Source of the DNA: a candidate division KSB1 bacterium
Lineage (GTDB): Bacteria > Zhuqueibacterota > Zhuqueibacteria > Zhuqueibacterales > Zhuqueibacteraceae
DNA: 64,000 bases
NCBI GenBank assembly: GCA_034506175.1
Contig: JAPDQB010000035.1
Span: forward strand, 1-64,000
Direction: 5' to 3'
The notes beneath the pieces are model-generated. The model did no database searches and was not told the origin of the DNA. It saw only the letters and a list, made by a program, of their open reading frames with translations. A program made the translations under genes and the position numbers. Below are positions 34,048-44,300 of the stretch, piece by piece; the first letter of the stretch is position 1, and every line of letters begins with the position of its first letter.

Positions 34048-35766
34048 ATGATTCCTAATGGCCAACCGTATTTATTCGGAGCAATGGCGCTGCTTTTTAT
34101 TTTTGCAGCCGGCTGCAGTGCACCGGAGCATGAAAACGGCGCACGCAAAGCGGCAACGGCAACTTTCTTCACTGAGATCACGGAACAAGCCAGGTTGAAT
34201 TTTGTGCACGACGCGGGAGTGGATGGCAGCTATTTTATGCCTGAGATCATCGGCGCTGGCGCCGCGTTCCTTGACTATGATCAGGACGGTGACCTCGATA
34301 TTTACTTGATCAACAGCGGTTCGCATCGTAACAACAAAGGATCAAACGATCAAACGGCAAAAAACCGCCTGTTTCGTCAGGAGTCGAATGGTGTTTTTGC
34401 CGATGTCACCGCAACCTCCGGTTTAGGCGATACCGGCTACGGGATGGGTGTCGCCTGCGGTGACGTGGATAATGACGGCGATGTCGATGTTTATGTCACC
34501 AACTATGGCCCTGACGCCCTCTATCGCAATAACGGCGACGGCACGTTTATGAATATCTCCCAAGCGGCGGGCATTGCCAACCCGCGGTGGGGAAGCTCCG
34601 CGATTTTTTTAGACTACAACCGCGACGGGTTTTTGGATATTTACGTGGCCAACTACCTGGCGTACGATCCCTCACATCTTTGCATGGATCGCGCCGGCAG
34701 GCCGGAATATTGCGGCCCCGAGGTTTTCTCCGGTGTTCCGGACGTGCTGTATCGCAATAATGGCGACGGCACTTTTACCGATGTCTCGGTTCAATCAGGC
34801 ATTGCCCAGGGCCGCTTAAAAGGACTGGGCGTGCTCAGTTTTGATTATAATGGCGATCATTATCCGGATATCTATGTGGCCAATGATGGCGAGCCGAATC
34901 ATCTCTGGATCAATCAACGCAACGGCACGTTTCAGGATCAAGCGCTGAAGTTGGGCGCCGCCGTAAATTCGTTGGGACGTCCGGAAGCCGGCATGGGCCT
35001 CGCCTTGGGCGATGTGGACAACGATGATGATTTTGATTTATTCGTTACCCATTTGCGCTTTGAAAGCAACACCCTGTATCGCAACGCCGGCGCCCATGGC
35101 TTCCAGGATGATTCGGCGCCGTCGGGTTTGGCCGGCCCCACCGTGCCTTATACCGGCTTTGGCGCCGGATTTCTTGATTACGACCACGATGGCGATCTCG
35201 ACCTGGCTGTGGTCAACGGCAGGATCGCGCGAGGCCCGCTCTTGACCAACAACGATCCGCCTGGCTATTGGGATGCTTATGCCGAGCCGAATATGTTATT
35301 TGAGAATGAGGGCGGGGGAATTTTTCGCGAAGTGGGCAATCAGGCGCCGGCGTTTTGCGGCAGAATTGAAAACAGCCGGGGCTTGGCGTTTGGGGATGTT
35401 GATAACGATGGCGACATCGACCTGCTTGTAACCAATGATGGTGGACGCGCCCGGCTTTATCGCAATGATGTCAAGAACAAGGGCCATTGGCTGCTGATTC
35501 GCGCCATTGACCCAAAACTTAACCGTGACGCCATAGGCGCTCAAGTGACGGTGGTGGTCGGCAATCAGAAAATCTCTCGTCTCATGGCGCCCGGTTACAG
35601 CTTTCTCTGTAGCAATGATCCTCGCAGCCATTTTGGCCTGGGCTCGGCGTCGGCGGTTGATCACATTATCGTTCAATGGCCCGATGGCCAAAACGAAATT
35701 TTCCCAGGCGTCGCTGCGGACCAAATCATGACCTTGCAAAAAGGCCAAACGCGCGAGAGGGATTGA
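34048..35766 (+). CDS. FG-GAP/VCBS repeat lipoprotein with ASPIC/UnbV domain (CRTAC1 type)
   Basis: The protein has 572 residues. The lipobox is FIFAAGC with SAPE after it. Most of the protein is a beta-propeller of FG-GAP/VCBS blades, each with a calcium-type DxDxDGxxD loop (DYDQDGDLDIYLIN, DVDNDGDVDVYVTN, DYNGDHYPDIYVAN). Residues about 485-565 are an ASPIC/UnbV domain (RDAIGAQVTVVVG, SHFGLGSASAVD, VQWPDGQ). Such proteins are secreted or surface-bound; most have no known role, though they resemble CRTAC1 and integrin alpha propellers. The start at 34048 is set by GGAGG and the lipobox. It opens the FG-GAP run. Confidence 0.9.
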   Translation: MIPNGQPYLFGAMALLFIFAAGCSAPEHENGARKAATATFFTEITEQARLNFVHDAGVDGSYFMPEIIGAGAAFLDYDQDGDLDIYLINSGSHRNNKGSNDQTAKNRLFRQESNGVFADVTATSGLGDTGYGMGVACGDVDNDGDVDVYVTNYGPDALYRNNGDGTFMNISQAAGIANPRWGSSAIFLDYNRDGFLDIYVANYLAYDPSHLCMDRAGRPEYCGPEVFSGVPDVLYRNNGDGTFTDVSVQSGIAQGRLKGLGVLSFDYNGDHYPDIYVANDGEPNHLWINQRNGTFQDQALKLGAAVNSLGRPEAGMGLALGDVDNDDDFDLFVTHLRFESNTLYRNAGAHGFQDDSAPSGLAGPTVPYTGFGAGFLDYDHDGDLDLAVVNGRIARGPLLTNNDPPGYWDAYAEPNMLFENEGGGIFREVGNQAPAFCGRIENSRGLAFGDVDNDGDIDLLVTNDGGRARLYRNDVKNKGHWLLIRAIDPKLNRDAIGAQVTVVVGNQKISRLMAPGYSFLCSNDPRSHFGLGSASAVDHIIVQWPDGQNEIFPGVAADQIMTLQKGQTRERD

Positions 35767-35866
35767 TTGCTATTGCGCTCAAACGCCTCATGACTTGATC
35801 TTGTTACTTCCTTGGTTTTTCACATCCAAAAGACACAGCTAAAAAAAGCAACCAGGAGCTGAATTT

Positions 35867-37372
35867 TTGCCGAAAAAACAAACATTTGTTCAACATGCCG
35901 GCAAGCACCGTCAACGCGCCAGTCGCGCCGTGCTTGTTTTTTATAGTGCGCTGGGAGCGATGCTGTTGGGTGGCGGTATTTGGGCTTCTAAAAGTTTTTG
36001 GATGGACTCCGCAAGCTCGCATTTGTTGCCCAAACCCAACCTTTTGCACGTTGAGCCTCTGGTCGCGCGGAAAATTCAAGCGCTGCGCCGCGAAGTTGAA
36101 AAAAACCCCCAAGCCGCTGCTGCCTGGGGAAAATTAGGCATGAGCTTCGATGTCCATGATTTTAAATCCGAAGCGGCGTTTTGCTATCGGCAAGCCGCGA
36201 CGCTCGATCCCACGGAATTGCGGTGGCTCTATTATTGTGCTCTCGTGCTCAATGAGCTTGGCGATCCGGAGGCCCTGAACTGGTTTGCGCGAAGCCGTCT
36301 TTTGCAGCCCAATTACGCACCTTTGCACATCAATTATGCACACGCCCTCTTCAATGCCGGGCGCTTTGAGGAATCGGCTGCGGCGTTTCGTCAGGCGCTC
36401 AAAGTGGATCCGAAATCCTCGCATGCCTTGCTGGGTTTGGCGCGCATTGCGTTGGCCCAGGGTGATTTGCCGGCCAGTGAGCGATATGCCTTGCAAGCTG
36501 TGGCGATGAAAGCGAAACATCAAGAAGCCCGTGGCCTGTTGGCCGAAGTCTATCGCCGGCTCAATCGACCGGAAAAAGCCGCCAATGAATTGCTCATCGC
36601 GCAACGATTACCCCCCGTCACGCCATTGGCGGATTCTTTGCATGAAGAGGTCATCGCCGAAGGGGTGAGCTTTTTGCGCTATCGTGAACGCGGTTTTGCC
36701 TACCTCAGCAAAAATCAGATTGAAAAGGCGGTGGGCGAGTTTCAGATGGCGTTGCAATTGAGACCGAATCCGCAAGCGTATTTGTATGTGGGTGACCTGT
36801 TGCGCCAGATCAAAAAATATGATCAAGCGCTGGTGCATTATCGCCGGGCGATTGAGCTGCAGCCAGATTCTCCGGTAGCACTTGTCAGTTTGACCGCCGC
36901 CCTTTACGAAGTTGGCCAAACCGAAGAGGCGTTTGCCGGAATCGAAAATGCACTGTTGCTTTATCCGGCATTTCCAGCGGCTTATTTGAATCTGGCGACT
37001 TTTCACGTGCGTTCCGGCCGACCGGGCGAGGCGATCGCGAGCTTGCGCCGCGGACTTCGTTATACGCCGGATGATCTGCAAATGACCATGCACCTGGCCT
37101 GGTTGTTGGCGACGGCCTCGCAAGCCGCCGCTCGCAATGGCGCTGAAGCGCTTCGCCTGGCTACAATCGTTTGTGAAAAGACCGGCTATCAAATTCCGGA
37201 GACGCTCGACGTGCTTGCTGCCGCCCAAGCCGAAGCCGGACGATTCAACCAAGCCGTTGCCACGGCGCGCCGGGCGCAGGGGATGGCGGTGGCGGCGGAG
37301 CAGTTGGATTTGGCCGGGCAACTTCAAGCGCGATTAAAATTGTATGAATCCAAGCTACCCTATCGGGAATAA
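35867..37372 (+). CDS. membrane-anchored TPR protein
   Basis: The protein has 501 residues, from a TTG start at 35867 with AGGAG 8 bases before. One membrane helix (about 24-42) anchors it. About ten TPR units follow (for example AAAWGKLGMSFDVHDFKSEA, then PNYAPLHINYAHALFNAGRF, PQAYLYVGDLLRQIKKYDQA), so it is a periplasmic scaffold. Ten bases separate it from the large FG-GAP protein downstream. TPR-FG-GAP neighbours occur repeatedly here (also 50423 and 55766, where they are fused), which suggests a common assembly role. Confidence 0.88.
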   Translation: MPKKQTFVQHAGKHRQRASRAVLVFYSALGAMLLGGGIWASKSFWMDSASSHLLPKPNLLHVEPLVARKIQALRREVEKNPQAAAAWGKLGMSFDVHDFKSEAAFCYRQAATLDPTELRWLYYCALVLNELGDPEALNWFARSRLLQPNYAPLHINYAHALFNAGRFEESAAAFRQALKVDPKSSHALLGLARIALAQGDLPASERYALQAVAMKAKHQEARGLLAEVYRRLNRPEKAANELLIAQRLPPVTPLADSLHEEVIAEGVSFLRYRERGFAYLSKNQIEKAVGEFQMALQLRPNPQAYLYVGDLLRQIKKYDQALVHYRRAIELQPDSPVALVSLTAALYEVGQTEEAFAGIENALLLYPAFPAAYLNLATFHVRSGRPGEAIASLRRGLRYTPDDLQMTMHLAWLLATASQAAARNGAEALRLATIVCEKTGYQIPETLDVLAAAQAEAGRFNQAVATARRAQGMAVAAEQLDLAGQLQARLKLYESKLPYRE

Positions 37373-37382
37373 TGCCAGCGAT

Positions 37383-40300
37383 ATGAAAAAGTTTGTGATC
37401 CTTGCTGCAGTCGCGCTGCTTGTGCTCGCTTTATTTTATCTCTGGCCGCAAGACCGACTCACTTGGCATCAGGAAAGCGGCTATCGCTGGGCCGAACTGT
37501 CTGTTTCAAAATCGAATAAACCCGGCTTCACGCTGCTCGCGGCCGCGCAAACCGGCATCGAATTCATCAACTCGCTCACGCATGAGCAAATGGCGGCCAA
37601 TCGTTTTCTGCTCAATGGCTCCGGCGTAGCGGTCGGGGATATCGACGGCGACGGCCTCGTCGATATTTATTTTGCGCGGCTCGACGGCGGCAATATTTTA
37701 TACAAAAATCTCGGCAATTGGAAATTCAAAGATATTACCGACCAGGCGGGCGTGACTTGCACGAACCAATTTTCCAGCGGCGCGGCTTTTTCCGACATTG
37801 ACGGCGACGGCGATCTCGATCTGCTGGTCACCGCCATGGGCGGGCCGAACGCGTGTTTTCTCAATGACGGCAAAGGAAAATTCACCGACATCAGCCAGGA
37901 GTCCGGCATTGTCTCGAACTTGGGCGCCACGACGATGGCGCTCGCGGACATCGACGGCGACGGCGACCTTGACCTCTACATCGCCAATTATAAAACCAAA
38001 ACCGTGCAGGATTTGTATCCGCCTCACGCTCTGGCCATCGACAGCACCGTACAAAAAATCGGTGACACCTATGTGGTACGGCCGGAGTTTCGGCAGCATT
38101 ACGCCGTGCAAGTGCGCGGCAACCGCCTCGAGCGCTTTGAATTTGCCGAGCCGGACGCGCTGTATTTGAATGACGGCAACGGCCGCTTTGTCAAAGTCGC
38201 CAAACCGCAAAAAGTTTTTTTTGAAGAAAACGGCGAACCGGCGCCGCCGGAAACCGACTGGGGTTTGACCGCGCGCTTTCAAGACGTTGACGACGACGGT
38301 GACCCGGATCTTTACGTGTGCAACGATTACGAAAGTCCGGACCGGTTGTGGCTGAACGACGGAGCCGGCCGCTTTTACGCCGCGCCGAAGCTTGCGATGC
38401 GCAACCACAGCGCCTCGTCGATGGGCGTCGATTTTGCCGACTTCAATCGCGACGGCCACGTTGATTTTTTTCTGGCGGAAATGCTGAGCCGCGAGCACAA
38501 ACGCCGCAAGACGCAAATGGGCCCGATGTCGCCGACGCCGATCGCCATCGGGCAAATTGACAACCAGCCGCAGTACATGCGCAACACGCTCTTTTTAAAT
38601 CGCGGCGACGGCACCTACGCCGAGATTGCCCAGTACAGCGGCGTGCAAGCCTCCGAATGGTCATGGTCGCCATTGTTTCTCGACGTCGATCTCGACGGCT
38701 ATGAAGATCTGCTCATCGTCACCGGCCATTATTACGATGCGATGGACAGCGACACGCAACTCAAGCTGAAGACCATGAGCACGGGCATTTACAACCAACT
38801 GCAAAGCGAAATTTTCGCCTACCCGCGTTTGGAAACGCCGAATTTCATCTTTCGCAATCAGGGCGATTTGACTTTCAAAGACGTGAGCAAAACATGGGGA
38901 TTCGACACCAGCGACATCAGCCACGGCATGGCCTGCGGCGATTTTGACAACGACGGCGATCTCGACGTGGTGATCAATCGCCTGGAGGCGCCGGCTGCCG
39001 TTTATCGCAACGAGGCTTCGGCGCCCCGGCTGGCGGTGCGCTTGCGCGGATTGTCTCCAAATACGCAAGGGATCGGCGCGAAAATCAAAGTGATCGGCGG
39101 CCCGGTCCCGCAAAGCAAGGAAGTCATTTGCGGCGGCTCTTATGTTTCGGCCTCGGATCCGATGTATGCTTTTGCTGTCGGCGCGAAATATGGCGACCTC
39201 TCCATCGAAGTCACCTGGCGCAACGGCAAGCGCAGTGTCGTCAAAAATGCCCAACCGAATCGTCTCTACGAAATTGACGAGTCCGGCGCGCACATACCGG
39301 TCTCAACCAATCACGTTGCCGGGCGCGGCCCCAAGACTTTTTTTGAAGACGTGAGCCACCTGCTCAACCACACGCATCACGAAGATCCGTATGACGACTT
39401 TGCCCGCCAGCCGCTGTTGCCCAATCGCCTCAGCCAGCTCGGCCCCGGCGCGGCGTGGTATGATCTCGATGGCGATGGCCGTGACGAGCTGATCATCGCC
39501 GGCGGCAAAGGCGGTAAGTTGGCGCTTTTTGCCCAGGGCGGCAATGGCGGCTTCAAACGTAGTGAAAGATTCCTCATGCAGGCGCGGCAAGATCAAACCA
39601 CCGTGCTCGGTTGGACAAAAAGGAATGGCGCGACGGCGCTTCTTGTCGGTTATTCGAATTTCGAAGACGGAGCTTCGGGCAACGCCAGTGCGCAGAGTTA
39701 TGATTTTAAAACCGGTCAAAGCCTTCAAAGTTTCGGCGGTGACATGGAAAGCACCGGGCCGCTGGCGCTGGCGGATTATGACAATGATGGCGATCTCGAT
39801 CTTTTCGTCGGCGGACGAACGATTCCAGGGCGCTATCCGCAACCGGCCAGCTCGCGCTTGTATCGCAACGACAACGACTCTTTCACATTGGATGTGGCAA
39901 ACTCGGCGCGCCTCGAAAAGATCGGCTTGGTTACCGGCGCGGTATTCAGCGATGTGGACGGCGACGGCGACGCTGATTTGATTTTGGCCGTTGAATGGGG
40001 GCCGATCACCGTGTTGCGGAATACGCATGGAACGTTTGCCGACGCCACGGCCGAGCTTGGCCTGGCGGAATATCACGGCTGGTGGAACGGCGTCACCACC
40101 GGCGATCTCGATGAAGACGGCAGGCTCGACCTCATCGCCACCAATTGGGGATTGAACAGTAAATATCGCGCCAGCGCCGATCATCCGTTGCAAATTTATT
40201 ACAGTGATTTTGATAATAACGGCACGCTGGATATTGTCGAAGCCCACTTTGATTCCGCGCGCCAAGCGCTGGTTCCCGAGCGCGGCTTTTCCTCCCTGTC

Positions 40301-41084
40301 CAGCGCCATTCCGTACATTCGCCAGCGCCTGCCGACTTACAATGAATTTGCCGGCGCCGACCTGCAAGAGATTTTGGGTTATCGGCTGACGCAAGCCAAC
40401 GAGGTGAAAGCGAACACATTGGCGCACATGGTCTTTTTCAATTCGGACAACGGCTTCAAAGCGGTGGCGCTGCCGGCGGAGGCGCAACTGGCGCCGGCGT
40501 TTTATGCGGGGGTGGCGGACTTTGACGGCGACGGCCACGACGATGTTTTTCTCAGTCAGAATTTTTTTTCGACACAGATCGAAACGCCTCGCTGCGACGC
40601 CGGACGCGGGCTCTGGCTCGCAGGTGATGGCAAAGGCAATCTGCAAGCGATCCCCGGGCAGGTTTCCGGCGTTAAAGTCTATGGCGAGCAGCGCGGCGCG
40701 GCGCTGGGTGATTACGATCGCGACGGCCGCGTCGATCTCGTCGTGACGCAAAACGGCGCGGCGACAAAACTTTATCACAATGTTGGCGCCGCCCCCGGCC
40801 TGCGCGTTCGTTTGGTTGGCCCCAAAGGAAATCCCTTCGGGGTTGGCGCCACGATGCGGCTGGTTTACGAAAACGGTTTCGGCCCGGCGCGCGAAATTCA
40901 TTCCGGCTCCGGCTATTGGTCGCAAGATGCGATGGCGCAAATTCTCGGCAGGTGCGAACAGCCAAAGGGCATCTGGGTGCGCTGGCCGGGCGGCCATATT
41001 TCAAACTTCGCCGTGCCCGATGGCGCGGCCGAGGTCATGATCAATTTTGATGATACGGCAAAATTCAATTTGGCTCATCAATAA
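37383..41084 (+). CDS. giant FG-GAP/VCBS repeat protein (tandem copy A)
   Basis: The protein has 1233 residues. The N-terminus is a hydrophobic signal or anchor (FVILAAVALLVLALFYLWP) without a lipobox cysteine. Two FG-GAP propeller regions follow, with many calcium loops (DIDGDGLVDIYFAR, DIDGDGDLDLLVTA, DFDGDGHDDVFLSQ). An ASPIC/UnbV-type segment lies in the middle (GIGAKIKVIGG, GGSYVSASDPMYAFAVG) and another at the C-terminus (GVGATMRLVYENGFG, WVRWPGGH). The paralogue at 41384 is alike from end to end, including WHQE-G-RWA near the start. It is co-transcribed with the TPR gene before it. Confidence 0.9.
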   Translation: MKKFVILAAVALLVLALFYLWPQDRLTWHQESGYRWAELSVSKSNKPGFTLLAAAQTGIEFINSLTHEQMAANRFLLNGSGVAVGDIDGDGLVDIYFARLDGGNILYKNLGNWKFKDITDQAGVTCTNQFSSGAAFSDIDGDGDLDLLVTAMGGPNACFLNDGKGKFTDISQESGIVSNLGATTMALADIDGDGDLDLYIANYKTKTVQDLYPPHALAIDSTVQKIGDTYVVRPEFRQHYAVQVRGNRLERFEFAEPDALYLNDGNGRFVKVAKPQKVFFEENGEPAPPETDWGLTARFQDVDDDGDPDLYVCNDYESPDRLWLNDGAGRFYAAPKLAMRNHSASSMGVDFADFNRDGHVDFFLAEMLSREHKRRKTQMGPMSPTPIAIGQIDNQPQYMRNTLFLNRGDGTYAEIAQYSGVQASEWSWSPLFLDVDLDGYEDLLIVTGHYYDAMDSDTQLKLKTMSTGIYNQLQSEIFAYPRLETPNFIFRNQGDLTFKDVSKTWGFDTSDISHGMACGDFDNDGDLDVVINRLEAPAAVYRNEASAPRLAVRLRGLSPNTQGIGAKIKVIGGPVPQSKEVICGGSYVSASDPMYAFAVGAKYGDLSIEVTWRNGKRSVVKNAQPNRLYEIDESGAHIPVSTNHVAGRGPKTFFEDVSHLLNHTHHEDPYDDFARQPLLPNRLSQLGPGAAWYDLDGDGRDELIIAGGKGGKLALFAQGGNGGFKRSERFLMQARQDQTTVLGWTKRNGATALLVGYSNFEDGASGNASAQSYDFKTGQSLQSFGGDMESTGPLALADYDNDGDLDLFVGGRTIPGRYPQPASSRLYRNDNDSFTLDVANSARLEKIGLVTGAVFSDVDGDGDADLILAVEWGPITVLRNTHGTFADATAELGLAEYHGWWNGVTTGDLDEDGRLDLIATNWGLNSKYRASADHPLQIYYSDFDNNGTLDIVEAHFDSARQALVPERGFSSLSSAIPYIRQRLPTYNEFAGADLQEILGYRLTQANEVKANTLAHMVFFNSDNGFKAVALPAEAQLAPAFYAGVADFDGDGHDDVFLSQNFFSTQIETPRCDAGRGLWLAGDGKGNLQAIPGQVSGVKVYGEQRGAALGDYDRDGRVDLVVTQNGAATKLYHNVGAAPGLRVRLVGPKGNPFGVGATMRLVYENGFGPAREIHSGSGYWSQDAMAQILGRCEQPKGIWVRWPGGHISNFAVPDGAAEVMINFDDTAKFNLAHQ

Positions 41085-41107
41085 AATCATATCAGGAGGC
41101 ATAAAGT

Positions 41108-41269
41108 ATGAAAACGTCTTGGTTGCGCAAAATGCGCCGGCCACGGTGGTGGGTCGCCGTGAGTTTGCTGCTGCTGGTCTCGTATTTTTGGACCGGCTGC
41201 GGCTCCTCGCCCACGGATTCCCGCAAAATTGAAAATGAGAACAAAGAAAAGCAGGATGACCCCAAATAA
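41108..41269 (+). CDS. small lipoprotein (53 residues)
   Basis: An AGGAGG ribosome-binding site at 41094-41099 stands 8 bases before ATG 41108; the frame ends with TAA at 41267-41269. The product starts with charged MKTSWLRKMRRPRWW, then a hydrophobic segment and the lipobox FWTGC followed by GSSPTDS. The mature part is a short, highly charged peptide (ENENKEKQDDPK). The strong signals make it a likely real gene although it is short. It lies between the two giant FG-GAP duplicates; function unknown. Confidence 0.75.
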   Translation: MKTSWLRKMRRPRWWVAVSLLLLVSYFWTGCGSSPTDSRKIENENKEKQDDPK

Positions 41270-41329
41270 GCGGAGTTCGCGTCCATTCACTGCCGATGGC
41301 GCTGTTCCCTCTGATCAATAAGTGACGCG

Positions 41330-41366
41330 GCAAGCTGCAAATTGCTATTTGCAATTTGCAGCTTGC
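41330..41366. repeat. 16-bp perfect palindrome before copy B
   Basis: GCAAGCTGCAAATTGC (41330-41345) and its exact reverse complement (41351-41366) flank a TATTT loop. The second arm is followed by a partial repeat (AATTTGCC, TCTTGCC) up to the ATG at 41384. No T tract follows. It lies only 17 bases before the start codon, so its RNA hairpin could restrict ribosome access, or it may be a dispersed repeat. Confidence 0.85.
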
Positions 41367-41383
41367 AATTTGCCTCTTGCCAC

Positions 41384-44300
41384 ATGCCTTGTAAATTTAT
41401 CAAACTGATTTTTTTTACAGCCGTCTGGCTTTTTCTGCCGCAGTGCGGCTCGGAAAAAAGTCTTTCCTGGCATCAGGAAAACGGCTTTCGCTGGGCCGGG
41501 CTGTCGGCCTTCAAAGGCAAAAAAGCCGGTTTCAAATCGCTGCCGCCCTCCCAAACCGGCATCACATTTTTCAATACCCTCACCGACGAGCAAATTAGAA
41601 ATAATCGTGTGCTGCTCAATGGCTCCGGCGTCGCCGTCGGCGATGTTGATAATGACGGCTGGGCCGATGTTTATTTTTGCCGCCTGGACGGCGACAATGT
41701 TTTGTACAAAAATCTCGGCAATTGGAAATTTCGCGACATCACGAAAGAAGCCGGCGTCGCGTGTTCGGATCGTTTTTCCACCGGCGCAACTTTCGCCGAT
41801 CTCGACGGCGACGGCGATCTCGATCTGCTCGTCACTGCCGCGGGCGGACCCAACGCCTGTTTTTTGAACGACGGAACCGGCAAGTTTACCGAGGTGACGG
41901 CAACGAGTGGCCTCACCTTGAAAACCGGCGCGACTTCGATGGCGCTGGCGGATCTTGACGGCGACGGCGATCTCGATTTGTATATCACCAATTACAAAAC
42001 CATCCGCACGAAAGACATTTACACCCCGCAAGAATTGGCGGCGGATAGCATTATTCAACAAATTGGCGGCACCTATCGCCTCGCGCCGAAATTTCAAGAT
42101 CATTATGCACTGGAAATTCGCGGCACCAAATTGTTGTGGCTCGAAAACGGTGAGCCGGATTTGCTCTATCTAAATGACGGCCATGGCCGCTTCCAATCCG
42201 TTTCATTCACCGATGGAAGATTTTTGGATCAGCAGGGGCAACCGATTTCCGAACTAAAGGATTGGGGCTTGATGGCCCGCTTTCAGGATATGGACGACGA
42301 TGGCGATCCGGACCTTTACGTGTGCAATGATTTTGAAAGCCCGGATCGCATTTGGATCAACGATGGCGCCGGAAGGTTTCGCGCCCTGTCCAATTTCGCA
42401 ATACGCCACACCAGCAACTCGTCGATGGCCGTGGATTTTTCCGACATCGACCGCGACGGTGATCTCGATTTTTTTGTCGCCGACATGCTGAGCCGCGAGC
42501 ATCAACGCCGCAAAATGCAGATGGCAACAACCATCCCGACTCCGCTGCCGCTGGGCGTTATTGACAATCGGCCGCAGGCGATGCACAACACGCTTTTTCT
42601 CAACCGCGGCGACGACACCTACGCCGAAATTGCGATGTACAGCGGCGTGGCGGCTTCGGAATGGACATGGTCCGCCGCCTTTATCGACGCCGATCTCGAT
42701 GGCTTCGAGGATTTGTTGATGACCACCGGCAATTTTTACGACGCGCAAGATGCCGACACCGATGAGTTGATCCGCTATCGCGCCATGCGCGGCTTTTCGG
42801 ATTATCGTCAAACTATTTTTATGTATCCGGAATTAAAACTGCCCAATTTCGCCTTTCGCAATCGCGGCGATTTGACCTTTGAAGAAGTTGGGCAAAGTTG
42901 GGGACTCGCCGGAGCGGATATTTCCCACGGCATGGCCCTCGGCGATTTGGACAACGATGGCGATCTCGATTTTATAACGAATCGTTTTGATACGACTGCG
43001 GGTGTCTGTCGTAATGAAACGGCAGCGCCGCGCCTGGCCGTGCGGCTGCGCGGTTTGCCGCCGAACACCCAGGGCATCGGCGCGAAAATTCGTGTCACCG
43101 GCGGGCCGGTTCCGCAAACCAAAGAAGTGCTGTGCGGCGGGTATTATGTTTCCGGCTCCGATCCGATGTATGCTTTTGCAACCGGCAACGCCACCGATCT
43201 CAGCATTGAAATCACTTGGCGGAACGGCAAGCGCCGTGTTGTGAAAAACGCCAAGCCCAATCGAATTTATGAAATCGACGAAAACAGCGTGACGGCCACA
43301 AATCACGCGGCCTCTTCCAATCAGCCAACATCGCCGCCATACTTCGAGGACGTGAGCGAGTTGATTCGCCATCAACACCACGAAGATTCTTACGACGACT
43401 TTCAACGACAGCCATTGCTGCCGCGGCGTTTGAGCCAGTTGGGTCCCGGGGTTTCGTGGTTCGATTTTGATGATGACGGTGACGACGATTTGATGATCGC
43501 CGGCGGCAAAGGCGGGCAGCTTGCCTTGTATCGCAACAATGATCATGGTTTCCAGAAACTTGCCGATCCGATTTTATCGCGCCCAATCCCGCACGATCAA
43601 ACCGCGGTTTTAGGCTGGAAGATATCGGGCTTGCTCGTTGGCTGCTCAAACATTGAAGACCAGCAAACTGTCAATTCATTTTTGCTCAATTATGATTTGA
43701 ACAATGGCCTCGCAACGAAATTCGAAGTTGGCGCTTCGAGCCTTGGCCCGTTGGCGCTGGCCGATTACGACGGCGATGGCGATCTCGATTTATTCGTCGG
43801 CGGCCGCAGCATGCCTGGGCGTTATCCGGAACCGGCTTCCTCATATTTATATCACAACGACAACGGCGCTTTCAAATTGGACGAAACAAACACGGCGCAA
43901 CTCAAAAATATCGGCATGGTTTCCGGCGCGGTGTTCAGCGATATCGACGGCGACGCCGACACCGACTTGATTCTTGCGGTGGAGTGGGGGCCGCTCACGA
44001 TTCTGCGGAATGACCAGGGAAAATATTTCAATGCAACCAATGAAATGGGATTGGCGGAATCGACCGGCTGGTGGAACGGCGTCACCACCGGTGATCTCGA
44101 CGAAGACGGCAGGCTCGACCTCATCGCCACCAATTGGGGTTTGAACAACAAATATCACGCTTACGCCAAACCGCCGGCGATTTATTATGATGATTTTGAT
44201 CGCAATGGCATCGTCGATATTGTGGAAGCGTACATCGATCCGCCAACCAACAAGTGGGTGCCGGAGCGGAGCTTGCACGCGCTGTCACAAGCCATGCCTT

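Noticed and set aside
39303..40997. Long minus-strand open frame (564 codons) opposite the FG-GAP copy A gene
   Set aside because: The DxDGDG repeats give an open antisense frame by codon composition (repeated IAVAV patterns). It has no ribosome-binding site and no domain.
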